DNA of 38,966 bases from Halobacteriales archaeon QS_4_69_31 (GTDB lineage: Archaea > Halobacteriota > Halobacteria > Halobacteriales > Haloarculaceae), in NCBI GenBank assembly GCA_003021655.1, contig PXRP01000052.1, positions 743-39,708 on the forward strand, in the 5' to 3' direction. A model generated the notes under the pieces. That model was not told the DNA's origin. It made no database searches and worked only from the letters and a program-made list of their open reading frames with translations. Positions 15,779 through 23,954 of the stretch are shown in pieces. The position numbers and the translations under genes are program-made. The first letter of the stretch is position 1. Every line of letters starts with the position of its first letter.

Positions 15779-16405
15779 GTGGCAGTCTCGTTCGACGTCT
15801 TCGGGACGCTCGTGGCCGTCGACCGGCTGGACGAGCCCGGCGCGGCCGTCGCGCGCGAACTCGCCGCCCGCGGCGTCACCGTTCCGGACGGCTTCGCGGC
15901 CGCCTACCGCGAGCCACAGACCGCCCTGGCCCCCGGCCGCGAGCGCCCGCTGTCGGCGCACGTCCGGGACGCGCTCGTCAGTTGCGGCGTCAAGGTGACC
16001 GACCCCGAGACCGTCGAAGCGGCCGTCTTCGCGGCGTTCACCAGCGACGCGACGGTCCGGACGCGACCGGGTGCGAACGCGGCGCTGTCGGCCGCCGCCG
16101 AACGCGGGCCGGCCGGGGTCTGCTCGAACTGCCGGGTCCGCGGGCTCGTCGACTGGACGCTCCACCGGGGGGCGCTCGACCGCTCGCTGCTGGACGCCGT
16201 CGTGGTCAGCGTCGACTGCGGGTACCGGAAGCCCGACCGCCGCCCCTTCCTGGCGGTCGCAGACGCGCTCGGCGTCGAGGCCGCCGCGCTGGTCCACGTC
16301 GGCGACGACCCGGCGACCGACGGCGGCGTCACCGACGTCAGCGGCGAGTTCGTCCCCGCCGACGACCCGGCGGCCCTGGCCGACCGACTGGAGGGTTCGG
16401 CGTGA
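15779..16405 (+). CDS. HAD-superfamily hydrolase at the head of the cobalamin operon
   Basis: This 208-residue protein shows all four HAD motifs: VAVSFDVFGTLV (nucleophile Asp 6), CSNCR (motif II Ser), YRKPDRRPF (motif III Lys) and HVGDDPATD (motif IV acids). Motif I is DVFGT rather than DxDGT, so the usual second Asp (the acid/base of many phosphatases) is replaced by Phe. I chose GTG 15779 because motif I follows directly, as in homologs; longer upstream starts add non-conserved residues. The gene overlaps cbiB by 4 bp (GTGA), so it is translationally coupled to corrinoid synthesis. A role as the missing adenosylcobalamin-phosphate or ribazole-phosphate phosphatase is conceivable but unproven. 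Confidence 0.85.
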   Translation: MAVSFDVFGTLVAVDRLDEPGAAVARELAARGVTVPDGFAAAYREPQTALAPGRERPLSAHVRDALVSCGVKVTDPETVEAAVFAAFTSDATVRTRPGANAALSAAAERGPAGVCSNCRVRGLVDWTLHRGALDRSLLDAVVVSVDCGYRKPDRRPFLAVADALGVEAAALVHVGDDPATDGGVTDVSGEFVPADDPAALADRLEGSA

Positions 16406-17349
16406 CACCGGGGCCGATCACCGTCGGGGTCGCGCTCGCGCTCGACGCGCTCGTCGGCGAACCCCCACGGCGCGTCCACCCGGTGGCGTGGTTCGGGCGC
16501 GCCGTCGCGCCGCTGGACCGCGAGTGGCGGCGGCCGGTCCTCGCCGGCGCGCTCGCCGCGCTGGCCCTGCCGGCGGCCGCGGCCGCGCTTGCCGGCGGCT
16601 TCGTCGTCGTCGCGGCCGGGTGGCGGCCCCCGGCTGGCGGGGTCCTCGCCGGGGGAGTCCTGTTCGTCACGACGAGTCTCCGCCGCCTGCTCTCGGTCGC
16701 CGGCGGGGTGACGGCGGCCAGCGAGCGCGACCTCCTCCGGGCGCGCGAGTCGCTGCGCGCGCTCGCCGGCCGCGACGCGGGCGCGCTCTCGGCCGGCCAG
16801 GTCCGCAGCGCGGTCGTCGAGAGCCTCGCCGAGAACCTCGCAGACGGACTGGTCGCCCCGCTGGGTGCGTTCGCCGCGGGCGTCGCCGTCGGGGGCCTCC
16901 CCCCGGTCGTCGCGCTGGCCCCCTTTCCGCCGGCGGCGCTCGCGCTCGGGGTCGGCGCCGCAGGGGCGTGCTGGGTCAAGGCCGTCAACACGATGGACTC
17001 GATGCTGGGCTACCGGTCCAAGCCCGTCGGCCGGGCGCCCGCGCGACTCGACGACGCGGTCATGTGGGTGCCGGCGCGGGTCACGGCCGTCCTGCTGGCT
17101 GCCGTGTGGCTCGCCCCCGGCGCGCCCGTCCGGGCGCGGAGGTGGCTCGCGGACGTCCCCTCGCCCAACTCCGGGTGGCCGATGGGGACCGCCGCGGCGG
17201 CCATGGACCGGCGGCTGGTCAAACCCGGCGTCTACGACCTCAACCCCGGCGGGGACCTGCCCACGGTCGCCGACGCCGAGCGCGCCCGCTACCGCGTCGG
17301 GGTGGCGGGCGTGGTCGCCTACCTGCTCGCGGGGGTGAGCACGCTGTGA
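16402..17349 (+). CDS. cbiB: adenosylcobinamide-phosphate synthase CbiB
   Basis: This 315-residue integral membrane protein condenses adenosylcobyric acid with (R)-1-amino-2-propanol O-phosphate. The N-terminus ALALDALVGEPPRRVHPVAW is the CbiB/CobD-family signature, followed by several hydrophobic helices, SLAENLADGLVAPL, KAVNTMDSMLGYR and SPNSGWPMGTAAAAM. GTG 16402 overlaps the HAD gene's TGA. The TGA at 17347-17349 overlaps the start of cobS, giving a tightly coupled HAD-cbiB-cobS-cobY transcript. Length and motifs are normal. Confidence 0.96.
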   Translation: MTPGPITVGVALALDALVGEPPRRVHPVAWFGRAVAPLDREWRRPVLAGALAALALPAAAAALAGGFVVVAAGWRPPAGGVLAGGVLFVTTSLRRLLSVAGGVTAASERDLLRARESLRALAGRDAGALSAGQVRSAVVESLAENLADGLVAPLGAFAAGVAVGGLPPVVALAPFPPAALALGVGAAGACWVKAVNTMDSMLGYRSKPVGRAPARLDDAVMWVPARVTAVLLAAVWLAPGAPVRARRWLADVPSPNSGWPMGTAAAAMDRRLVKPGVYDLNPGGDLPTVADAERARYRVGVAGVVAYLLAGVSTL

Positions 17350-18311
17350 ACGTCGGCCACGCGCTCGCGGCGCTCCGGGGCGCGGTCGGTTTCCTCTCGC
17401 GGCTCCCCGTCGGCCGCGACGAGCGCGCCTGGGAGGCCTTCCGGGGCGCCCCGTGGACGCTGCCGGTCGCCGGCTACGCGCTCGGCAGCCTCCTCGCGCT
17501 CGTCGTCGGCCCGGCACTGGTCGCGGGCCTCCCCGGCCCAACGGTCGCGCTCGCGTACGTCCTCGCGGTCGTCGCGCTGACGGGGATCAACCACGCCGAC
17601 GGCGTCGCCGACCTGGGCGACGCGGCGGTCGTCCACGGCGGGCCCGAGCGCCGCCGCGAGGTGCTGGGCGACACGGTCACCGGCGTCGGCGGCACGCTCG
17701 GGCTGGTCCTCGTGGTCGCGGGGCTGGCGCTCGGGGCGCTGGGACTGCCGGGGCTGCCCCTTGCCGTCGCGGTCGGCCTCGTCGTCGCCTGCGAGGTCGG
17801 CGCGAAACTCGCCATGGCGGCGCTGGTCACGCTCGGCGCGCCCGCCCACGAGGGGTTCGGCGCGGCCGTCGCCGGCGACCTCAGCCCACGTGCCCTCCCG
17901 GTCCCGCTCGTCCTCGGACTCCCGGCGGTCGCCCTGCCGGGTCTCGCCGCCAGGGGCCGGCCCGGCGCGGTCACCGGCGGCGCTCTCCCGGCAGGGGTCG
18001 TCCCGGCGGGTGTCGCCGCCGGCACGGCCGCGCTTGGGAGCGCCCTCCTCGCGGGGCTGGCGCTGCTGTGGTGGGCGCGGCGCCGGCTCGGGGGCGTCTC
18101 GGGCGATGTCTTCGGGGCCGGGAACGAACTCGCGCGGGTGGTCGCGCTCCACGCCAGCCTGGTCGCCTGGGACCTCGCGTCCCACGCCAATCTGGTCGTC
18201 CAGGACCTCGCGCCCCGCGCCGGCCTGGCCGCCCAAGACTTAGCGCCCCTCGGGTCGGCGCTGGCCGCCGTCGAGTGGCTCCCGGAGGTGGTCGCGTGGA
18301 CGCCCTGGTGA
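17346..18311 (+). CDS. cobS: adenosylcobinamide-GDP ribazoletransferase CobS
   Basis: This 321-residue membrane enzyme joins AdoCbi-GDP to alpha-ribazole or its phosphate, the final assembly step of the nucleotide loop. The family core is clear: AALRGAVGFLSRLPVGRDE, TGINHADGVADLGDAAVVHG (metal-binding Asp residues) and GDVFGAGNELARVVAL near the end of the core. The protein is some 50 residues longer than usual. The extra is a Gly/Ala/Pro-rich hydrophobic loop near residues 200-230 and a C-terminal tail made of three 11-residue repeats (ASLVAWDLASH-type). GTG 17346 is coupled to cbiB by a 4-bp overlap. It overlaps cobY by 16 bp. Confidence 0.94.
   Translation: MNVGHALAALRGAVGFLSRLPVGRDERAWEAFRGAPWTLPVAGYALGSLLALVVGPALVAGLPGPTVALAYVLAVVALTGINHADGVADLGDAAVVHGGPERRREVLGDTVTGVGGTLGLVLVVAGLALGALGLPGLPLAVAVGLVVACEVGAKLAMAALVTLGAPAHEGFGAAVAGDLSPRALPVPLVLGLPAVALPGLAARGRPGAVTGGALPAGVVPAGVAAGTAALGSALLAGLALLWWARRRLGGVSGDVFGAGNELARVVALHASLVAWDLASHANLVVQDLAPRAGLAAQDLAPLGSALAAVEWLPEVVAWTPW
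18153..18251 (+). repeat. 33-bp in-frame tandem repeat, three copies, in cobS
   Basis: Three 33-bp units encode ASLVAWDLASH, ANLVVQDLAPR and AGLAAQDLAPL. They lie after the conserved CobS core, so they lengthen the tail rather than disturb the active site. Divergence between copies shows they are older than the 29-bp repeat near 2.8 kb. Confidence 0.8.
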
Positions 18312-18859
18312 TGTGTGGCGGCCGCGGCACGCGGCTGGCCGCCGACCGGGAGAAGCCACTGGTCCCCGTCGCCGGCCGGGCGATGGTCGACCGCGTCCGC
18401 GACGCGCTGGCGGCGAGTCGGGTGGAGACGACCTACGCCGTCGTCTCCCCGCACACGCCCGAGACGCGGGCCCACCTCGCCGCGCGCCTGCCCGTCGTCG
18501 ACACCCCCGGCGAGGGCTACGTCGCGGACCTGGAGACCGCGCTCGCCGACGAGCGGCTCCGCCGTCCCGTGTTGACCGTCGTCGCGGACCTCCCGTTGCT
18601 CGACGCGGCGGTCCTCGACCGGGTGCTCGACGCCCACGAGTCGGGTTCGCTGACCGTCGCCGTCCCCGCCGAGCGAAAGCGCGCGCTCGGCGTCAGCGTC
18701 GACACGACCTTCGAGGACGCCGGGCGGGAACTCGCGCCCGCCGGCGTCAACGTCGTCGGCGAGGGCGGCGACCGGACGCTCGTGGTAGACGACGGCCGCC
18801 TCGCGGTCAACGTCAACCGGCCCGGCGACCGCGACGTCGCCGAACGTCTCTGCGAGTAG
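18296..18859 (+). CDS. cobY: adenosylcobinamide-phosphate guanylyltransferase CobY
   Basis: This 187-residue nucleotidyltransferase transfers GMP from GTP to AdoCbi-phosphate; CobY is the archaeal replacement of bacterial CobU. The N-terminal nucleotide-binding motif is ALVMCGGRGTRL with Lys in REKPLVPVAG, then VVADLPLLDAAVLDRVL (metal-binding Asp) and a C-terminal VNVNRPGD. The start is GTG 18296, inside the 3' end of cobS, which implies coupled translation. It lacks the P-loop kinase domain of CobU, as expected. A three-copy 22-bp repeat begins at its stop codon. Confidence 0.94.
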   Translation: MDALVMCGGRGTRLAADREKPLVPVAGRAMVDRVRDALAASRVETTYAVVSPHTPETRAHLAARLPVVDTPGEGYVADLETALADERLRRPVLTVVADLPLLDAAVLDRVLDAHESGSLTVAVPAERKRALGVSVDTTFEDAGRELAPAGVNVVGEGGDRTLVVDDGRLAVNVNRPGDRDVAERLCE

Positions 18860-18924
18860 CGGTCGACCCCTTCTGGAGTGGCGGTCGACCCCTTCTGGAG
18901 TGAGGGGCGACCTCTTCTGGGGTG
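18859..18924. repeat. 22-bp tandem repeat, three copies, after cobY
   Basis: Copies 1 and 2 (18859-18880, 18881-18902) are identical and begin GCGGTCGACCCCTTCTGGAG. Copy 3 (18903-18924) differs at several positions. The first base is the last base of the cobY stop codon. Confidence 0.85.
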
Positions 18925-18980
18925 GCGAGTCGTTCCGGCGTGGCGAGCGCCCCCTCTCGGAGCGGCAGGGCGCGGAGCGG

Positions 18981-19757
18981 TTACCGTGTCTCGGCGACGA
19001 GCAGTCCCATGGATTTGTGGACCACCAGGGGGCCGTCGGCGAGGCGTTCGGCGGCCAGGTCGGCGAACTCGGTGACCTCGGGCTCGTCGACGCCCTGGAG
19101 CGAGGCGGCGTAGGCCACTAGCGGCTCTAGGTCGGGCACGCGCAGGCGGGACTCGCGCTCGTACCGCTCGACCGTATCGAAGCAGCGGGCGAGCTGGTCG
19201 GGCCCGCTCTCGAGGCTGAACTCGCTCGCGCTCACCGGCTCGTACCCGGACACCGCCGCGAGCAACTCGCGGAGTTCGCGCAGGTTCGACTCGCCGTTTG
19301 TGGTCGCGAACAGCCGGCCGCCGGGCCGCAGGACGCGCCGGACCTCCGGCAGTGTCGCGTCGCGGTCGGTGTGATAGAGCATGTGGTTGGCGACCACGGC
19401 GTCGACGCTGTCGTCGGGGAGCGGGAGGGACTCGGCGGCGGCGACGGCCACGCCGGCCGCGACCCCGGCATCGGCCAGTGTCGCGCGCGCCTCGGCTGCC
19501 ATCCCCTGCGAGAAGTCGGTCGCCAGGAGGTCCCAGCCGGCGGGGACCCGGTCGGCGTTGTCCCGCCAGAGATAGCCCGTGCCGCAGCCGACCTCCAGGA
19601 GGTCGGCGTCGGCCGGCAGCCCCTCGTAGTGGTCGAAGACCCAGGGCCACCAGTCGCGGTCGGCGACCTCGTAGTTCTCGTGTAACTCCACCCGCGCATC
19701 GAGGTTCTCGGCGTCGGCGTACTGCTCGGCCAGCGCCGCGCGGTCCGCGTCGTCCAT
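18981..19757 (-). CDS. class I SAM-dependent methyltransferase
   Basis: This 258-residue methyltransferase has LLEVGCGTGYLWRDN (motif I, near residues 53-67), LLATDFSQGMAAEAR, a SLPLPDDSVDAVVANHMLYH segment and RRVLRPGGRLFATTNGE, typical of UbiE/Methyltransf_11 members. The substrate is not evident. It lies on the opposite strand in the middle of the cobalamin cluster, between cobY and cobD, so it is probably not a pathway member. Its start faces the cobD start across a CA-rich low-complexity stretch. The ATG 19757 start (MDDADRAALAEQYADAENLD) is supported by the helical N-terminus usual in this group. Confidence 0.9.
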   Translation of the reverse strand: MDDADRAALAEQYADAENLDARVELHENYEVADRDWWPWVFDHYEGLPADADLLEVGCGTGYLWRDNADRVPAGWDLLATDFSQGMAAEARATLADAGVAAGVAVAAAESLPLPDDSVDAVVANHMLYHTDRDATLPEVRRVLRPGGRLFATTNGESNLRELRELLAAVSGYEPVSASEFSLESGPDQLARCFDTVERYERESRLRVPDLEPLVAYAASLQGVDEPEVTEFADLAAERLADGPLVVHKSMGLLVAETR

Positions 19758-19809
19758 GGTCGCCGGTGTGCCCGTGTCGACAAAAAATGGTGGCCGTCAC
19801 TGTGCCCGG

Positions 19810-19884
19810 ACACCGCACCGCGCCATACCGCACACCGCATCACACCTTATCGCATCACACCGCACCACGCCACACCACACCCTG
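19810..19884 (+). repeat. CA-rich low-complexity tract
   Basis: About 75 bp are built from variants of CACACCGCAT and CACACCACG, with almost no G/T alternation on the plus strand. It lies between divergent methyltransferase and cobD starts. No dyad is present, and the TATA content is limited to CCTTATCG (19844-19851). Confidence 0.6.
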
Positions 19885-19941
19885 CCTCCGCGGGCTCGGC
19901 GGGGCGCAAGGGTTTTCGCGGCGGACGCCCCGGATGGAACC

Positions 19942-20870
19942 ATGGACCGCGAGGCCCTCGCGCGGCTGGCGGGCGACGACCGGGTCCCGCACGGGAGCAG
20001 CGACGACCCCGGCGTGCTGGATTTCAGCGCGAACACGAACCCCGCCGCCCCGGAGGGCGCGGCCGGCGTTTACGCTGACGCCTTCGACGCCGCGCGCTCG
20101 TATCCCGACGACGGCTACCCCGACTACCGGGCGGCCGCGGCCGCCCACGTCGACGCCGGTCCCGAAGTGGCGGTCGACCCCGACTGGGTCGTCCCGACGC
20201 CGGGCGGGCTGGCGGCTATCAGGCTCGCGCTGGCGACCGCGGTCGACTCGGGCGACAGCGTGCTCGTGCCGGCACCGAGTTTCGGCGAGTACGCCCGCGA
20301 GGTCCGACGCCAGGGCGGGGAGCCGGTCTTCGTCGCCCACGACGCGGTGCTCGACCGGGACCCGGGCGACGCCGCCGCGGTCGTCGTCTGCAATCCCAAC
20401 AACCCGACCGGCGACGCCTACGACGCCGACGCGCTCCGGGCCTTCGCCGGTCGCTGTCGCGCGAGCGGGACGCTCCTGCTCGTCGACGAGGCCTTCCTCG
20501 GGTTCACTGACCGGCCGTCGCTGGCCGGCTCCCCCGGCGTCGTCGTCGCGCGCTCGCTGACCAAGCTGTTCGGCCTACCTGGCCTCCGCGCGGGCTTTGC
20601 CGTCGCGACCGGCGAGCGCCGCGACCGGCTGGGGGGGGACTGCGCGACCGGCTCGCGGGCGGCTTCGACGTCCACGAGTCGGCGGCCCCGTTCCTCCTGC
20701 TCGACGCCGGGTCGAGCGAGCGCGTCGACGCGGCGCTCGCGGCCGCCCGCGAGGCGAACCTCGCGCTCCGGGACGCCCGGACGTTCCGGGGGCTGGACTC
20801 GCACCTCCGGGTGGCCGTCCGCCGCCCCAACGAGAACGACCGGCTCTGTGAGGTGCTCGCGGATGTGTGA
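19942..20870 (+). pseudogene. cobD: cobD (threonine-phosphate decarboxylase/HisC-like aminotransferase), frameshifted at a G8 tract
   Basis: CobD is a fold-type I PLP enzyme making (R)-1-amino-2-propanol O-phosphate for CbiB. From ATG 19942 the frame shows GVLDFSANTNPAAPEG, VVPTPGGLAAIRLALA, VVVCNPNNPTGDAYDADALR, LLLVDEAFLGF and the PLP lysine in ARSLTKLFGLPGLRAGFA. At GGGGGGGG (20631-20638) the frame breaks. The family sequence resumes one frame back as LRDRLAGGFDVHESAAPFLL, HLRVAVRRPNENDRLCEVL, and ends at TGA 20870. One extra G would restore a 310-residue protein. The lost part contains the substrate-binding Arg region, so the unshifted product should be inactive. An assembly error, phase-variable tract, or -1 slippage on the poly-G are all possible. 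Confidence 0.88.
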
Positions 20871-21820
20871 CCGGCGCTGGCGGACCCGCGGTGTGCGGGG
20901 CCGTGAGGTGGTCCGCGATGGCTGACGCGGGGTCCCCCCGGACGCGCGTCGCGGACGGCGTCGTCCGGGTGGCCGCGCCGGGGACGCGGTGGCTCCACGC
21001 GGGCCACGACGGCGGCTACGCCCGCGCCGACGCCGCCTACAACGTCTCGGTGCCCGAGGGGTTCGACCGCACGGACCTGGCGGCCTACGCGGTCCGACGC
21101 CGCGAGCGCGCGGGCTTCGCGGACCCGGGGCCGTCGCTGTTGACCGGCGTCGACGCCCGCCACGCGCGGGGCGCCCACAGCGGCCCCGTCACCGTCGTCG
21201 CCACCGCCGGCGTCTCGAACCCCGCGGCGCTCCCGACGCGGACGAACGCGGATGACGACGCCCATGACCGTCGCAGACTCCGGGACGACAGCCTGAATAC
21301 CTACGAGGGTATCCCGGAGACTCACGACGGTGGTCCGGTCGGGGACGGTGACCCGGTCGGGAACGGTGACCGACGACCTGGAACGGGTGACCGCCCACGC
21401 CGGGACGGCGACGGCCGGCCGACAGAGAGTGAGGATAGCGACGGCCGGTCGACCGAGAGTGGGGACGGACCGGTGGGCACGGTGAACCTGCTCGTCTGGA
21501 CCGACCGGGCGCTGTCCGAGGGCGTGCTCGCCTCGTTGCTGGGGGTCGTCGTCGAGGCCAAGACCGCGACGCTCCTGGCGCGGACGGGCTTTCCCGGAAC
21601 GACGACCGACGCGGTCGTGGTCGGTTGCGACCCCGACGGTGAGAGGGCGGCCTTCGCCGGCACCGGGACCGCGGTCGGCGCCGCCGCACGGGCCTGCGTC
21701 CGCGAGGCCGTGACGGCGAGTCTCGACGCCCGCTACGCGGACACGGCGCTCCCGGGGTCGGTGGCCGAGGCCGACTACGGCGTCGCGACGACGCGAACCG
21801 CGAGCGTCTTCGAGCCGTGA
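20867..21820 (+). CDS. cbiZ: adenosylcobinamide amidohydrolase CbiZ with a large low-complexity insertion
   Basis: CbiZ cleaves the aminopropanol from salvaged adenosylcobinamide, returning cobyric acid to the pathway. The 317-residue frame has the family blocks GTRWLHAGHDGGYARADAAY, SLLTGVDAR, VVATAGVSNPAALP and then, after the insertion, GTVNLLVWTDRALSEG, VVVEAKTATLL and GTTTDAVVVGC. Residues about 127-201 (Asp/Gly/Arg/Thr-rich, repeat-built) interrupt the core between VSNPAALP and GTVNLLV and have no counterpart in the family as I know it. GTG 20867 overlaps the cobD stop by 4 bp; ATG 20918 is the alternative start. Confidence 0.9.
   Translation: MTGAGGPAVCGAVRWSAMADAGSPRTRVADGVVRVAAPGTRWLHAGHDGGYARADAAYNVSVPEGFDRTDLAAYAVRRRERAGFADPGPSLLTGVDARHARGAHSGPVTVVATAGVSNPAALPTRTNADDDAHDRRRLRDDSLNTYEGIPETHDGGPVGDGDPVGNGDRRPGTGDRPRRDGDGRPTESEDSDGRSTESGDGPVGTVNLLVWTDRALSEGVLASLLGVVVEAKTATLLARTGFPGTTTDAVVVGCDPDGERAAFAGTGTAVGAAARACVREAVTASLDARYADTALPGSVAEADYGVATTRTASVFEP
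21407..21466 (+). repeat. 30-bp in-frame tandem duplication within the cbiZ insertion
   Basis: Two 30-bp units encode GDGRPTESED and SDGRSTESGD. Just upstream, near 21336-21371, an 18-bp pair encodes PVGDGD and PVGNGD. The insertion has evidently grown by repeated small duplications that preserve the frame. Confidence 0.75.
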
Positions 21821-22071
21821 GGCGGGGTCGTCCGGTGGTGTGTCGTTCAGCGACGGCAGGAACCCGGTCGACAGGACCAGTACGGGGGCACAGAGCACGA
21901 CCAGCGCCGCCTCGCCCACCTCGGCCCCCCGGATCCGCCGCTCCCGGGGCCGTCCGTCGGTCCACCCGGTCGGTCGCTCGTGAAGGACGGTTGCGGTATC
22001 CCGGTGGACTGAGTTAATCTGTCGGGCGCCGGATCCAAACATGGAAACGGTCGCCGGCCCGACTCCGTGTC

Positions 22072-23319
22072 ATGTGCGACCAGGCGCACGGCCCGCCGGC
22101 CGGGACCCGCCGTGAGGGGACCGGAGCGCACGACCCGCCAGTCGAGACCTGCCGTGGCGGGACTGGGGCCGACCGGGACGACCCCGGAAGGCGCGCCGAC
22201 GAACCCACGACGCGCGCCGACGGACCCACGACGCGTGCCGGCGGGCCAGCGGTGCGCAGTGACGGCTCCGGGGGGGCTCCCGGGGGGTCGACGCGGTTCC
22301 TGCTCGTGGCCGGCGGGACGGAGACGGCGGCCATCGAGGGCATCAGCGCCGCCGGGGCCGACCCCGACCTGCTAGCACACACGCCGAGCGCGGACGCGGA
22401 GATACTGACCTACGGCCGGCCGGTCCGCGCGCCGGTCGTCCCGGTGAGCCCGACGGGCTGTCCGACGCCGGCGGTCGTCAGCCGGGCCGTCCGCGAACTC
22501 CTGGGTGTCGAGACGGCCGTCGTCGACGCCGGCCTGGCGGCGCCGACCGCGGCGCCGACCGTCGACCTCGGCGCGCCGCCGGGCGGGGACGTCCGCGAGT
22601 CCGACCCCGTTCCCGACGCCGGCGACGTCTTCGAGCGCGCCCGCGAATTCGGCCGGTCGCTCCCCGACGAGCGCCTGGTCGTCGCCGAGACGGTCCCCGG
22701 CGGGACGACGACGGCGCTGGGCACGCTCGCGGCGCTGGGCGAGCGCGAGACGGTGTCGTCGTCGTTGCGGTCGAACCCGCTGGCGCTCAAACGCGAAGTC
22801 GTCGCCGAGGGGCTGGCGGCCAGCGGCCTCGCCCGCGGTGGGGCCGCGGGCGAGTCGACGCGGGCCGTCCGGGAGATGGGTGACCCGGTGCTGGCGGCCG
22901 TCGCCGGGGTCGTCGTCGGCGCCGTCGAGAGCGACCGAGCGGTCGAACTCGCGGGGGGTACCCAGTTGCTCGCGGCCGCGGCGCTGGTCCGCCACGCCGG
23001 CGTCGACGACCCGCTCGCGCTGGCGACGACGAGCTACGTCGCGGCGGACCCGACCGCCGACCTCCGCGGGGCGGCGGCCGACCTGGACGTGACCCTGACG
23101 GTGACCGACCCCGGTTTCGCCGCCAGCGACCACCCGTCGATGGCCCCCTACGCCGACGGCGAGGCCAAGGAGGGCGTCGGCATGGGCGGGACGCTGGCGC
23201 TGGCCGACCGCGCGGATGTCGGGATGGACGCCGTCCGCGGGCGGGTCCGAACGGTGTACGACCGGCTGTTCGATGGACCCAAGGGCGAGCGCCCACCAGT
23301 CGAGGACGAGCACCCGTGA
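22072..23319 (+). CDS. cobT: CobT-like nicotinate-nucleotide:base phosphoribosyltransferase (UPF0284 family)
   Basis: This 415-residue protein has the archaeal CobT-like family from about residue 72: [82 protein letters not shown]-like [20 protein letters not shown] and [20 protein letters not shown]. It should activate the lower-ligand base as its alpha-ribotide for CobS. The first 70 residues are low-complexity and contain three RADGPTT-type repeats, so ATG 22072 may not be the real start. A TATA-like GAGTTAATC (22011-22019) fits a leaderless start at ATG 22041, which is in another frame and stops after 24 codons. The TGA overlaps cobA by 4 bp. Confidence 0.88.
   Translation: MCDQAHGPPAGTRREGTGAHDPPVETCRGGTGADRDDPGRRADEPTTRADGPTTRAGGPAVRSDGSGGAPGGSTRFLLVAGGTETAAIEGISAAGADPDLLAHTPSADAEILTYGRPVRAPVVPVSPTGCPTPAVVSRAVRELLGVETAVVDAGLAAPTAAPTVDLGAPPGGDVRESDPVPDAGDVFERAREFGRSLPDERLVVAETVPGGTTTALGTLAALGERETVSSSLRSNPLALKREVVAEGLAASGLARGGAAGESTRAVREMGDPVLAAVAGVVVGAVESDRAVELAGGTQLLAAAALVRHAGVDDPLALATTSYVAADPTADLRGAAADLDVTLTVTDPGFAASDHPSMAPYADGEAKEGVGMGGTLALADRADVGMDAVRGRVRTVYDRLFDGPKGERPPVEDEHP
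22191..22253 (+). repeat. 21-bp in-frame tandem repeat, three copies, in the cobT N-terminus
   Basis: Units at 22191, 22212 and 22233 encode [14 protein letters not shown] and RAGGPAV (frame offset by one base from the unit borders). The first two differ at one base; the third is diverged. They lie before the conserved domain. Confidence 0.8.
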
Positions 23320-23954
23320 CACGACTCGACGCACACCCGATCGAGCCAGCGGCCCCCGAGGAGTTCGGCCTCGTGCAGGTCTGGTGGGGCGACGGCAAGG
23401 GCAAGACCACCGCGGCGCTGGGCATGGGCGCCCGCGCGGCCGGCCACGGCTACCGCGTCCACATGCTCCAGCTGATGAAAGGCGGGACCGGCACTGTCGA
23501 GGACGTCCGCGGCGAGTACAACGCCATCGCCGCGCTGCCGGGCTTTTCCTACGAGAACAGCGGCCACTACGGCTGGCACGGCTTCCACGACGGCAGCGAC
23601 GACGACGAACACGCCGCCCGCGCCAAGGGCGGACTGGCGCGGGCCCGCAACCTCGTCGAGGCCGCGGGCGAGGCCGACCTCTCGACGCCGTTCGACCCCG
23701 ACGCGCCCGCCGACGAGGGCGTCCACATGCTCTTTATCGACGAGATACTGTACGCGGCCAACCGCGGCCTCGTCGACCCCGACGACGTCGTCGCGCTGGT
23801 CGAGGACAAACCCGAGGACCTGGAACTCGTCCTCACTGGTGGTCACGAGCGCCCCGAGTACGTCACCGGTCTGGCGGATCTCGTGACGAACGTCCGCAAG
23901 GAGAAACACCCGATCGAGGCCGGACAGGGCGCGCGCAAGGGGACCGAGTACTAA
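23316..23954 (+). CDS. cobA: cob(I)yrinic acid a,c-diamide adenosyltransferase (CobA/BtuR type)
   Basis: This 212-residue P-loop ATP:corrinoid adenosyltransferase attaches the upper 5'-deoxyadenosyl ligand. It shows [19 protein letters not shown] (P-loop near residues 25-32), a [12 protein letters not shown] strand, [17 protein letters not shown] (Walker B) and [20 protein letters not shown], all in BtuR order. GTG 23316 overlaps the cobT stop by 4 bp. The acidic insertion [14 protein letters not shown] is typical halophile decoration. Its end overlaps a decayed minus-strand methyltransferase by a few bases. Confidence 0.95.
   Translation: MTRLDAHPIEPAAPEEFGLVQVWWGDGKGKTTAALGMGARAAGHGYRVHMLQLMKGGTGTVEDVRGEYNAIAALPGFSYENSGHYGWHGFHDGSDDDEHAARAKGGLARARNLVEAAGEADLSTPFDPDAPADEGVHMLFIDEILYAANRGLVDPDDVVALVEDKPEDLELVLTGGHERPEYVTGLADLVTNVRKEKHPIEAGQGARKGTEY

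Noticed and set aside
21847..22042. Minus-strand frame with a hydrophobic stretch (VVLCAPVLVLSTGFL) between cbiZ and cobT
   Set aside because: The frame has no stop and continues as antisense of cbiZ. Only a short segment looks like a membrane helix, and no promoter fits.
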